A stretch of 64,000 nucleotides of DNA from Leucobacter chromiireducens subsp. chromiireducens (lineage in GTDB: Bacteria; Actinomycetota; Actinomycetes; Actinomycetales; Microbacteriaceae): assembly GCF_016758255.1 (NCBI RefSeq), contig NZ_QYAD01000001.1, positions 1,054,001 to 1,118,000 of the forward strand, in the 5' to 3' direction. Below the pieces are notes generated by a model that was given only the letters and a program-made list of their open reading frames with translations, ran no database searches and had not been told where the DNA came from. This document shows, one piece after another, positions 26,621 to 33,784 of the stretch (positions are counted from its first letter, which is position 1; every line of letters starts with the position of its first letter). The translations under genes and the position numbers were made by a program.

Positions 26621-27808
26621 ATGGCCCCCAACTCGAGCGCACACGTCAGCCGCAGGCTTCTCCTCGCGCTGCCCGCGGTCGCGGCGCTGGGCCTCGTGGC
26701 CTGCGCACCCGAGCCCGGCGGCGCGGGGAGCGGAGCGGCGCCCGGCGCCGGCGCGGATCCCGAGCCGATTCCCACCGCTGAGCCGGAGCCGAGCCCCGCC
26801 CCCGCGCAGCTGCTGGTCGCCTCGCTGGCGCACAGCGACGAGATTGCCGTGATTGATCCGGCCCGGGAGAACGACGCGGTGACGCAGCGCATCCGGGTGG
26901 GGGCAGCGCCGTGGGGCGTCGGAGCGCACACGGACGCTGCGGGCGCGACGACCGTGTATGCGGCAACCGCGGAGGGCCTTGCGGTCGTCGACCTCGGGGC
27001 CGGCGAGCGCGTGGCACTCGTCCCGTATGCACACCCGGCCCCGCGCATTGCGCAGGGGGAGTACCGCCCTGGTGGGCTGGGGCTCGCTGTATCGCCCGAC
27101 GGTTCCCGCGTGTACGTCGCGGTGACCCTGGGCGAGGGGCCGGCCTGGCTCGAAGTCGTGGACACCGCGAGCCGCAGCGTGATCGAGAGCGTGCCCGTTG
27201 GGGTGCGCCCGTTCGACGTGCTCATCGCCCCCGACGGTGCGTGGGTCGCGTCGATCGACCACGACAGCTTCTCGGTGACCGTGGTGGATACCAGCTCGTT
27301 CGCTGCGACCACGCACGAGGTGGCGCCGTTCGGCACGGAGGGCGGGCTCGCATCTTGGGAGAAGGTGCACTACGGGGCGGTCGCCCCCGACGGCACGATC
27401 CTCCTCCCCGTGCAGGGACTCACCGTGGTGCGGCTCAACCCGAAGACGGGGGAGAGCACCGCGCTTGCGAGTTCGGCAAACTCGCACTCGCACGGCGCCG
27501 CGCTTGCTGACACCACGCTGCTCACCGTGGGAACCGGGGCGTTCGGCAACGCGGACGGGGGCGCGAACCTCTCGATCCTCGACACCTCGAGTGGCGCCGA
27601 GCGCATCGTGCCGCTCGACGTGCCCCACGAGACGGTCGCCGTGTGGCGTGCGGCGGACGGCGCGCAATTTGCCGCGGTCGCGGGCGGGAACACCCGTGAT
27701 CTGGGGTGGGACGGCGTGACGCTCGTGGTGCTCAGCGCCGACGACGCTGCCACACCGCGCGAGATCCCCGTGCCCGGATACCCTCAGGCGATCATCGCGA
27801 TTCCGTGA
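26621..27808 (+). CDS. Beta-propeller lipoprotein
   Basis: This 395-residue exported lipoprotein has an N-terminus with RR, then LLLALPAVAALGLVAC, where LVAC is a lipobox with the lipidated cysteine. A proline/glutamate-rich spacer follows. The rest is a YVTN/surface-layer-type beta-propeller with repeats such as LAVSPDGSRVYVAV, DVLIAPDGAWVASI and GAVAPDGTILLPV. Such proteins bind ligands or act as extracytoplasmic scaffolds; no enzymatic motif is evident. The ATG at 26621 has no clear ribosome-binding site, but it begins the signal peptide; the long open frame upstream is antisense shadow over the MgtE-like gene. The arginine pair before the hydrophobic segment suggests possible Tat export. 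Confidence 0.82.
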   Translation: MAPNSSAHVSRRLLLALPAVAALGLVACAPEPGGAGSGAAPGAGADPEPIPTAEPEPSPAPAQLLVASLAHSDEIAVIDPARENDAVTQRIRVGAAPWGVGAHTDAAGATTVYAATAEGLAVVDLGAGERVALVPYAHPAPRIAQGEYRPGGLGLAVSPDGSRVYVAVTLGEGPAWLEVVDTASRSVIESVPVGVRPFDVLIAPDGAWVASIDHDSFSVTVVDTSSFAATTHEVAPFGTEGGLASWEKVHYGAVAPDGTILLPVQGLTVVRLNPKTGESTALASSANSHSHGAALADTTLLTVGTGAFGNADGGANLSILDTSSGAERIVPLDVPHETVAVWRAADGAQFAAVAGGNTRDLGWDGVTLVVLSADDAATPREIPVPGYPQAIIAIP

Positions 27809-27894
27809 GCACGGCCCCGATCCCGATCGCGCAAGAAATGCGCCGCACGCGAAAGAATCGTGCGAATCACCGCATCAGGTGGGAGAATCGGGAC

Positions 27895-28398
27895 ATGAGC
27901 ACACCAGGCCCCATGTCATCCTCGCGCCTCCCGCTGATGCCGGAGATCCCGAAGGGCGACATCGTCTCCACCTACGATCGCTACGAGGACGCGAAGCACG
28001 CGGTCGACGTGCTTGCGCGCGCCAGCTTCCCCGTGCAGCGCATCAGCATCGTCGGCAACGATGTGCGCAGCGTCGAGCGCGTCACAGGCCGACTGACGTA
28101 CGGCCGCATCGCGCTCATGGGAGCGCTGTCGGGCGCGTACCTCGGTCTGTTCCTTGGCCTGCTGCTCTTCATCTTCCAGCCCGACAACTCGGCGATCCTG
28201 GGGGTGTTCCTCTCCGCCGTGGTGATCGGCGCGGGCTTCGGCATGCTCTTCGGTGTGTTGTCGTACGCGATGAACCGCAACCGCCGCGACTTCTCCTCCG
28301 TGATGCAGATGGTCGCCACGCGCTACGACCTGATCACTGAGCCGGAGCTTGTGCACCAGGCGCGTCAGGTCCTCACGGACTCGGTGCAGCAGCAGTAG
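27895..28398 (+). CDS. General stress protein 17M-like membrane protein
   Basis: This 167-residue protein has an N-terminal segment of the general stress protein 17M type (STYDRYEDAKHAVDVLARASFPVQRISIVGNDVRSVERVTGRLTYG, in two parts around ALMGAL). Two membrane helices follow (GAYLGLFLGLLLFIF and GVFLSAVVIGAGFGMLFGVL), then a short C-terminal soluble end. The function is unknown; homologues are widespread in actinobacteria. The ATG at 27895 was chosen because it starts the conserved part; GGGAGAAT before it could serve either as a ribosome-binding site or as an imperfect -10 box. Confidence 0.78.
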   Translation: MSTPGPMSSSRLPLMPEIPKGDIVSTYDRYEDAKHAVDVLARASFPVQRISIVGNDVRSVERVTGRLTYGRIALMGALSGAYLGLFLGLLLFIFQPDNSAILGVFLSAVVIGAGFGMLFGVLSYAMNRNRRDFSSVMQMVATRYDLITEPELVHQARQVLTDSVQQQ

Positions 28399-28461
28399 CG
28401 CGCGACCGCGCTGCCCCGCGGCTGTGGGACAGCGCATCGCACCACCCGGAGTGACGCAGAG

Positions 28462-28884
28462 ATGGATCTCGAGATTGGCCGCGGGCTGACGATTCCCGCG
28501 GCGGAACTGCGTTGGCGCTTCTCGCGCTCCTCCGGGCCGGGCGGTCAGCACGTCAACACCTCAGACAGCAGGGTTGAGCTGTTCTGGAGCGTCACCGATT
28601 CCGCTGCGCTGAGCGACGCACAGCGCGCTCGGCTTACCGAGCGCTTGGGCGCCCGCCTCGTGGGCGGCGTGCTCACGGTCGCGGCCTCGGAACGGCGGTC
28701 GCAGCTGCGCAATCGACAATCAGCGCGGGATCGCCTCGCGGGAATCATCGCCGATGCGCTCGCACCCGATGGGCCCGCGCGGCGCGCAACGAAGCCGACC
28801 CGGGGATCGCAGCGCCGCAGACTCGACGAGAAGGGGCGTCGCTCGCAGACAAAGCAGCAGCGCCGCCGGCCCACCGCCGAGTAA
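28462..28884 (+). CDS. arfB: Alternative ribosome-rescue factor ArfB (peptidyl-tRNA hydrolase, YaeJ-like)
   Basis: This 140-residue class I release factor-like protein hydrolyses peptidyl-tRNA on ribosomes stalled at an mRNA end. The catalytic GGQ lies in SRSSGPGGQHVNTSDSRVEL. The basic C-terminal tail (RGSQRRRLDEKGRRSQTKQQRRR) is the part that enters the empty mRNA channel. It lacks the stop-codon recognition domain of RF1 and RF2. The ATG at 28462 follows CGGAGTGACGCAGAG, an acceptable ribosome-binding site. The length is typical. It stands alone before the pseudouridine synthase gene, which is also linked to ribosome or tRNA function. Confidence 0.93.
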   Translation: MDLEIGRGLTIPAAELRWRFSRSSGPGGQHVNTSDSRVELFWSVTDSAALSDAQRARLTERLGARLVGGVLTVAASERRSQLRNRQSARDRLAGIIADALAPDGPARRATKPTRGSQRRRLDEKGRRSQTKQQRRRPTAE

Positions 28885-28898
28885 GCGCCGCTGCGCGG

Positions 28899-28904
28899 TA
28901 GAAT
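28899..28904 (+). promoter_or_regulatory. -10 box for the leaderless pseudouridine synthase gene
   Basis: TAGAAT lies 6 nt before the ATG at 28911 without a ribosome-binding site. Confidence 0.5.
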
Positions 28905-28910
28905 CGCCTG

Positions 28911-29888
28911 ATGCCTCCGCGTTCTCCTCTGCCGCAACGTCTCGGCCTGGATGCGGCCTGGATGCGCACGCCCGACTTCGATGCGACGAACCCGCAGCCG
29001 TGGCCCACCATGCGCGCGTGGCTCGTATCCCGGCTCGCGCAGCACATCGATGTCGACGCGTTTCTGGCGGACGAGCGCTTCGTGCGCCAATCTGGGGAAC
29101 CGTTCTTCGCGGATGCCGAGTACCGGCCCAACACGTTCGTGTGGTTTTACCGGGATCTGCCCGAGGAGGCGCCGGTGCCGGGCGAGATCCGCGTGGTGCA
29201 CCGCGACGAACGGATCGTGGTGATCGACAAGCCGCCGTTCCTCTCCTCGATTCCGCGCGGGAAGCACATTCGCGAGAGCGTCGTCGTGCGAATGCGCGAT
29301 GAGTTGGGCCTCCCCGAACTCACTCCGATGCACCGGCTCGATCGGGTGACCTCTGGCCTGCTGCTCCTCGCCACCGAGAAGCGGTGGCGCGGGGCATACC
29401 AGAGCATGTTCATGCGCGGCGAGGTCGCGAAGACCTACCGTGCCGCTGCCGCGCTGCGGCCCGAGCTCGAACTACCGACCACGGTGGTGAACCACCTGCG
29501 CAAGGAGCACGGGACGTGGCAGGGCATGGTGGTTCCCGGTGCGGAGCCGAACGCGGAGTCGCTCGTCGAGCTCGAGCGCGAACTCGTGCCCGAGGAGGTG
29601 CACGCCGACTGGGGGAGCTCCCCGTCGGGCCGCTGGGGCGCCTACCGGCTGACGCCGCGCACCGGGAAGACGCACCAGTTGCGCCTGCACCTTTTGGGGC
29701 TCGGCATTCCGATGGCGGGCGATCCGCTCTACCCGGATGTGCTCGATGTCGCGGTGGACGACTTCAGTACCCCGCTGCAGTTGCTCGCGAGCGAGCTGAC
29801 GTTCACCGACCCGGTGGACGGCACAGCCCGGGAGTTTACGAGCGACCGGCCATTCCCGCTCGCCCCGTCGTCTGCTCAAAGCCATTGA
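28911..29888 (+). CDS. RluA-family pseudouridine synthase
   Basis: This 325-residue enzyme converts uridine to pseudouridine in rRNA or tRNA. The catalytic block MHRLDRVTSGLLLLA holds the essential aspartate after HRL. IRVVHRDERIVVIDKPPFLSS is the conserved first strand, and YRLTPRTGKTHQLRLHL and GIPMAGDPLYPD are the C-terminal RluA motifs. There is no S4 domain; the N-terminal 100 residues are an actinobacterial extension. The ATG at 28911 is leaderless. Its last 53 bp overlap the end of the convergent Lrp-type gene. Which RNA and position it modifies cannot be told. Confidence 0.9.
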   Translation: MPPRSPLPQRLGLDAAWMRTPDFDATNPQPWPTMRAWLVSRLAQHIDVDAFLADERFVRQSGEPFFADAEYRPNTFVWFYRDLPEEAPVPGEIRVVHRDERIVVIDKPPFLSSIPRGKHIRESVVVRMRDELGLPELTPMHRLDRVTSGLLLLATEKRWRGAYQSMFMRGEVAKTYRAAAALRPELELPTTVVNHLRKEHGTWQGMVVPGAEPNAESLVELERELVPEEVHADWGSSPSGRWGAYRLTPRTGKTHQLRLHLLGLGIPMAGDPLYPDVLDVAVDDFSTPLQLLASELTFTDPVDGTAREFTSDRPFPLAPSSAQSH

Positions 29889-30843
29889 CCTCGCGCCCGA
29901 GGTGCCGGTAGAGCCGCAGCATGGTCATGCGGTTCGTCACCGCGAGCTCGGGCACCAGCTGGGAGAGCGCGATCTCGGCGGTGACAAGGCCGCGCCGGTC
30001 GCGCGCACCGATCGCAACGATCGCGTTCGCCGGGCCCGTGGAGCTCGCGGCGAACTGCACGGCCGGCACCGAGACGAAGGCCTCGAGAGCGTCAGCGAGG
30101 CGGGGCGCGGGGAGCTGCAGAAACAACCAATTCACCGCAGGGTAGGGGTTGAACCGCTCCGACATGTCTGCGCGAAGCTGCAGCTGCCCCTGCTGGCGGA
30201 GCCGCGCGAGCGCGTCGGCGGCGCGCTGCCCGCTGACGCCCACGCGCGCGCCCAACTCGGTGACGGGCATGCGCACATCGTTCTGCAGGGCCTCCCGGAT
30301 CGCCGTGGCGAGCGCAGGGTCAATTCGCTTCGCGGATGCCTCGCGTGCTGGTCGGGGTGCCGGAATGCGCGCGCACTGTGCCGCGCTGAGCGCCTGAATA
30401 GTCCAGTCCGAGCCCTCTTTCGCCACATCGCTCACGAGGTGCGAACGAACCGCGCGAATCTCGGGGATCGTGCCGATCTCCTCGAGGAGGAACCGGGCGA
30501 GCGCGTCTTCGTCGCGCGCAAACAGCGTGATGAAGAGATCGCACGCGCCCGTGGCGAGTTCGATCGAGGCCACCCCGGGGAGCTCCGCGATCGCTTGTGC
30601 CGCGGCGATGACCTGTCCGGGGAAGCTATCCACCTCGATGAGCGCGAGCGCGTCCAAGCGCTTGATGCCTTGCATGGCGCTCAGCCAGACCGCACCGCCA
30701 TCGACGAGGCGCTGCCACCTGCGCGCCAGGGTGTGCGCGTCGACGCCGAGCACGCCGGAGAGCGCATTCCAACGCACGCGCGGGTCAATCTGTAGCGCGT
30801 GAATTATCTGGAAATCTAACTCATCAAGAGAAATATCTGTCAT
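29836..30843 (-). CDS. Tandem Lrp/AsnC-type transcription regulator
   Basis: This 335-residue regulator contains two Lrp units in one chain, where typical Lrp proteins have about 150 residues. Unit 1: helix-turn-helix at about 4-60 (LDELDFQIIHALQIDPRVRWNALSGVLGV) and a RAM-like domain at 65-150. Unit 2: helix-turn-helix at about 170-225 (VTELGARVGVSGQRAADALARL) and a second RAM-like domain at 235-320. It is divergent from an MFS transporter and M20 hydrolase operon and probably controls that operon and itself in response to a small amino-acid-like ligand. The ATG at 30843 follows TGGAGGG; a longer reading from 30924 is unlikely. The 3' end overlaps the pseudouridine synthase gene by 53 bp. 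Confidence 0.85.
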   Translation of the reverse strand: MTDISLDELDFQIIHALQIDPRVRWNALSGVLGVDAHTLARRWQRLVDGGAVWLSAMQGIKRLDALALIEVDSFPGQVIAAAQAIAELPGVASIELATGACDLFITLFARDEDALARFLLEEIGTIPEIRAVRSHLVSDVAKEGSDWTIQALSAAQCARIPAPRPAREASAKRIDPALATAIREALQNDVRMPVTELGARVGVSGQRAADALARLRQQGQLQLRADMSERFNPYPAVNWLFLQLPAPRLADALEAFVSVPAVQFAASSTGPANAIVAIGARDRRGLVTAEIALSQLVPELAVTNRMTMLRLYRHLGREVNGFEQTTGRAGMAGRS

Positions 30844-30855
30844 CTGCGACCCTCC

Positions 30856-30908
30856 AAATGCAGAGTACGCGCATTTCATCCAAAATCCTGCACGCTCTGT
30901 CAGAGTAC
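30856..30908. promoter_or_regulatory. Candidate operator region for the tandem Lrp regulator
   Basis: The 109-bp divergent region contains an inverted repeat AAATGC-9-GCATTT (30856-30876). It also has a direct repeat CAGAGTAC at 30861-30868 and 30901-30908, exactly 40 bp apart, or about four helical turns. This suits a multimeric Lrp-like protein. Purely a sequence inference. Confidence 0.35.
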
Positions 30909-30952
30909 CGATCCGTTCCCTCATTCACCACTGCACGTCAGGAAACGACCAC

Positions 30953-32428
30953 ATGACCATCGACAGCGCCGTCACCACCCACCTCCGCCTCGAGGGCAGA
31001 GCGCGGCTCCTCGTTCCCACGTTCCTCGCCGTCGAACTCTTCGCCGGACTCATCCAGGGCTGGATCATGCCGCTGCTCGGTGAGATCGCCCGTTTCCACG
31101 GGGTGCCAGCTGGCTCGATCAGCCTCTACTTCATGATCACGATGCTCACCTCGGCGATGTGTGTCCCGTTCTTCTCGATGCTCGCCGACCGCTACGGGAA
31201 GCGCGCCCTGCTCGTCATCGCGATCGCGCTCACCGCAGTCGGCAGCGCGATGATCGCCTTCGCGCCCTCGTTCGCATTCGTGCTGATCGGGGCCGCGGTG
31301 CAGGGACCGGTCGCCGCGTTCCTGCCCATCGAGATGGGAATCCTGAAGGAGCAGCGCCCCGCACAGGCGAACCGCATCGTGAGCGCCCTTGTGGGCACGC
31401 TGACGCTCGGCATCGCGCTCGGGAGCCTCTTGAGCGGCGCAATCATGGACGCAACGGGAGACCTTGCACTCACGCAGGCGATCCCCGCGATCCCACTCTT
31501 TCTGCTCGCCGCCGCCGTGCATTTCTGCCTGCCGCGCGACACCGGCAACCCCGAGAACACCGTCGACTGGCTCGGCGCAATTCTCTTCAGCGGCTCGCTC
31601 GGCGCACTCATGTACGGGCTCACCGCGGGCACCGAGCTCGGCTGGCTGCACCCCGTAACGCTCGCCGCGCTCATCGGCGGCGTGATCGGCGCGATCATCT
31701 TTGTCCTCGTGGAGTCCCGGGTGGCGTCGCCCCTGCTCGACTTCACCGTGCTGCGGCGCGTCAAGCTCGGCATCCCCATGATCCTCGGCTTCCTCATCGC
31801 CCTCACCGCGTTCGGCATGTCGACGCCCACGACGCTCTACCTCACCGCCCACCCGGGTGAGGTCGGCTACGGCACCGGCATGAGCACGGGGAACGCTGGC
31901 CTCATCGTCTCGCTCGTGTTCCTGTGCTCGAGTCTCGGCGCATTCGTCGCCCCACTCGCCGTCCGCGCGCTCGGCACCTCCCGCGCCGTTGCCGCGGCCG
32001 CATTCGTTTCGGCTGCGGCCCTCCTCCTCATGCTCACGGCCCCGGCATCGCCCGTGATCGTCACTCTGCTCCTCGCGCTGAACTCGTTCGCCTCATGGGT
32101 GGCGCTCGGCATCCTGCCCGGCGTGATCGTCGCGCGCGCCCCGCTCAACGTCGCGACCACCCTGTCAGGCCTCTACAACTGCCTGCGCTCGCTCGGCGGC
32201 TCGGTTGCGGGGGCGCTGGTTGCGGCGATCATGGCGACACTCGTGCTCGCCGAACAGAACGCGGACGGGGTGGCTGTGCCCGCGCTGAGCTCGTTCCAGG
32301 TGACGTGGGCGGTGTTCGCGGGCTGCCTGCTCCTCTCCGCCGCGCTCGCGCTCTTCCTCAGCCGCCGCCAGTCGGACCGCACCGAGGCCGTGATGACCGC
32401 GCCCGCAGAGCCGCTCGTCACGCCCTAG
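30953..32428 (+). CDS. MFS transporter, 14-helix DHA2-like
   Basis: This 491-residue major facilitator has about 14 hydrophobic segments. It carries MFS motif A as LADRYGKRALLVI after the second helix and ends with a short basic tail. The 14-helix layout suggests proton-driven drug or metabolite export, but some members import. The ATG at 30953 follows CAGGAAACGACCAC. It lies 80 bp before the M20 hydrolase gene and opposite the Lrp-type regulator. The trio suggests transport and hydrolysis of an acylated or peptide-like amino-acid compound. Confidence 0.88.
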   Translation: MTIDSAVTTHLRLEGRARLLVPTFLAVELFAGLIQGWIMPLLGEIARFHGVPAGSISLYFMITMLTSAMCVPFFSMLADRYGKRALLVIAIALTAVGSAMIAFAPSFAFVLIGAAVQGPVAAFLPIEMGILKEQRPAQANRIVSALVGTLTLGIALGSLLSGAIMDATGDLALTQAIPAIPLFLLAAAVHFCLPRDTGNPENTVDWLGAILFSGSLGALMYGLTAGTELGWLHPVTLAALIGGVIGAIIFVLVESRVASPLLDFTVLRRVKLGIPMILGFLIALTAFGMSTPTTLYLTAHPGEVGYGTGMSTGNAGLIVSLVFLCSSLGAFVAPLAVRALGTSRAVAAAAFVSAAALLLMLTAPASPVIVTLLLALNSFASWVALGILPGVIVARAPLNVATTLSGLYNCLRSLGGSVAGALVAAIMATLVLAEQNADGVAVPALSSFQVTWAVFAGCLLLSAALALFLSRRQSDRTEAVMTAPAEPLVTP

Positions 32429-32508
32429 CGTTCGCGCAGCAGACCCCACTCCACCCGCGGGCCGGCGGCCGCCCCGTCGCCGGCCTGCCCACACCAGAAG
32501 GCAGCACC

Positions 32509-33735
32509 ATGACCACCGCTTCATCCACCCAGCAGCGCGCAGAGCAAACAATCCGCCAGGCAAGCGACGCGCTCCTCGAACTCAGCCACGCGATCGGGGC
32601 GGACCCGGAACCCGGGTTCCAGGAGCACCGCGCGGCGGCGCGAGTCGCTGCCGCACTCGCCGAGGTCGGGTTCGATGTGCAGCTCGGCGCCTACGAGCTG
32701 CCCACCGCCATCCGCGCAAGCTACGGCACGGGCGAGGTGACGATCGCGGTGGTGGGCGAGTACGATGCCCTGCCCGGGGTGGGGCACGCCTGCGGCCACA
32801 ACATCATCGCCGCGGCGGGTGTGGGGGCCGCGCTCGGCCTGCGCGAGGTCGCGGACGAGCTCGGCTGCCGCATCGTGTTCCTCGGCACCCCCGCGGAGGA
32901 GAACGGCGGCGGCAAAGTCATCATGCTCGAGCGGGGCGCCTGGGACGACGCGACGTTCTCCCTCATGGTGCACGCGGCCGGCGCAGGCCAGATCCGCACC
33001 GCGGGCGGCAGCAGCCAGGCGCTCGACTACTGCGAGGTCACGTTCCACGGCAAGCCCGCGCACGCCGCCTTCGCCCCGCAGGAGGGCATCAACGCGGGCA
33101 GCGCCGTGACACTCACTGAGGTGGGAATCGGGCTCCTCCGCCAGCACATGCCGAGCGATGTGGTCATCTCCTCGATCGCCACGACGGGCTCTGCGGTGAA
33201 CGTCATTCCCGAGACCGCGACGATGCAGCTCGAAATCCGCGGCAACACCGCCGAGTCGTGGGACACCGCGAAGTCCCGGGTGCGCCAGGTCGTCGAGGGC
33301 GCTGCGCTCGCCGCAGGCTGCTCCGTCGATATCGCAGTGCCGACGCCGGGCTACGCGCCACTCCTGCAGGATCCCGATCTGTCGGAGTTCTTCGACGGCG
33401 CGCTCGCGGAGCTTCGCGGCGAGGACGCGACCGCGTGGGGCCCCGGGATGACGCTCGGCTCGACCGACATGGGTGACGTGTCGCGCTACCTGCCCGCGAT
33501 CCACCCGATGATCGCGCTCGACGGCACCACCGCGACGCCGCACCAGCACGAGTTCGCGGCCGCAGTGGTATCGCCCGCGGGCGATGCTGCGGTGCTCAAC
33601 GGTGCGATCGCGCTCGCGCGCACCGCGATCGCTGCGGTGGAGGATACCGAGGTGCGGGATCGGCTGCTCTCCACGCAGCGCGACCGCGCGCCCCACCCGC
33701 GCGGCCACTGGGCCGATGCGCCGCTGCCCGTGTAG
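32509..33735 (+). CDS. M20 family amidohydrolase (M20D, aminoacylase/AbgB-like)
   Basis: This 408-residue di-metal amidohydrolase has metal and catalytic blocks VVGEYDALPGVGHACGHN, FLGTPAEENGGGK (general-base glutamate) and the dimerisation-domain block FHGKPAHAAFAPQEGINA. The terminal metal histidine is in TATPHQHEFA. It resembles the M20D group that hydrolyses N-acyl amino acids, p-aminobenzoyl-glutamate or amino-acid conjugates. The ATG at 32509 follows AGAAGGCAGCACC, and the long frame above it overlaps the MFS gene. The context (Lrp-type regulator, transporter) supports use of an imported amino-acid conjugate. The substrate is unproven. Confidence 0.88.
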   Translation: MTTASSTQQRAEQTIRQASDALLELSHAIGADPEPGFQEHRAAARVAAALAEVGFDVQLGAYELPTAIRASYGTGEVTIAVVGEYDALPGVGHACGHNIIAAAGVGAALGLREVADELGCRIVFLGTPAEENGGGKVIMLERGAWDDATFSLMVHAAGAGQIRTAGGSSQALDYCEVTFHGKPAHAAFAPQEGINAGSAVTLTEVGIGLLRQHMPSDVVISSIATTGSAVNVIPETATMQLEIRGNTAESWDTAKSRVRQVVEGAALAAGCSVDIAVPTPGYAPLLQDPDLSEFFDGALAELRGEDATAWGPGMTLGSTDMGDVSRYLPAIHPMIALDGTTATPHQHEFAAAVVSPAGDAAVLNGAIALARTAIAAVEDTEVRDRLLSTQRDRAPHPRGHWADAPLPV

Positions 33736-33753
33736 GGGGATGGCGCGCACCGG

Positions 33754-33784
33754 AAGGTGCTCGCGGCTAGCCCGCGAGCACCTT
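33754..33784. terminator. Hairpin whose loop holds the hrpA stop codon
   Basis: A perfect 13-bp stem, AAGGTGCTCGCGG / CCGCGAGCACCTT, has loop CTAGC. The loop contains the TAG stop of hrpA (minus strand), and one arm is its last four codons. The same hairpin lies 18 bp after the M20 hydrolase stop, so it can terminate both convergent transcripts. Confidence 0.65.

Noticed and set aside
26621-27808. Beta-propeller lipoprotein as a gluconolactonase or dehydrogenase
   Set aside because: Only repeat-type propeller sequence is visible. No catalytic or cofactor-binding motif supports an enzyme name.
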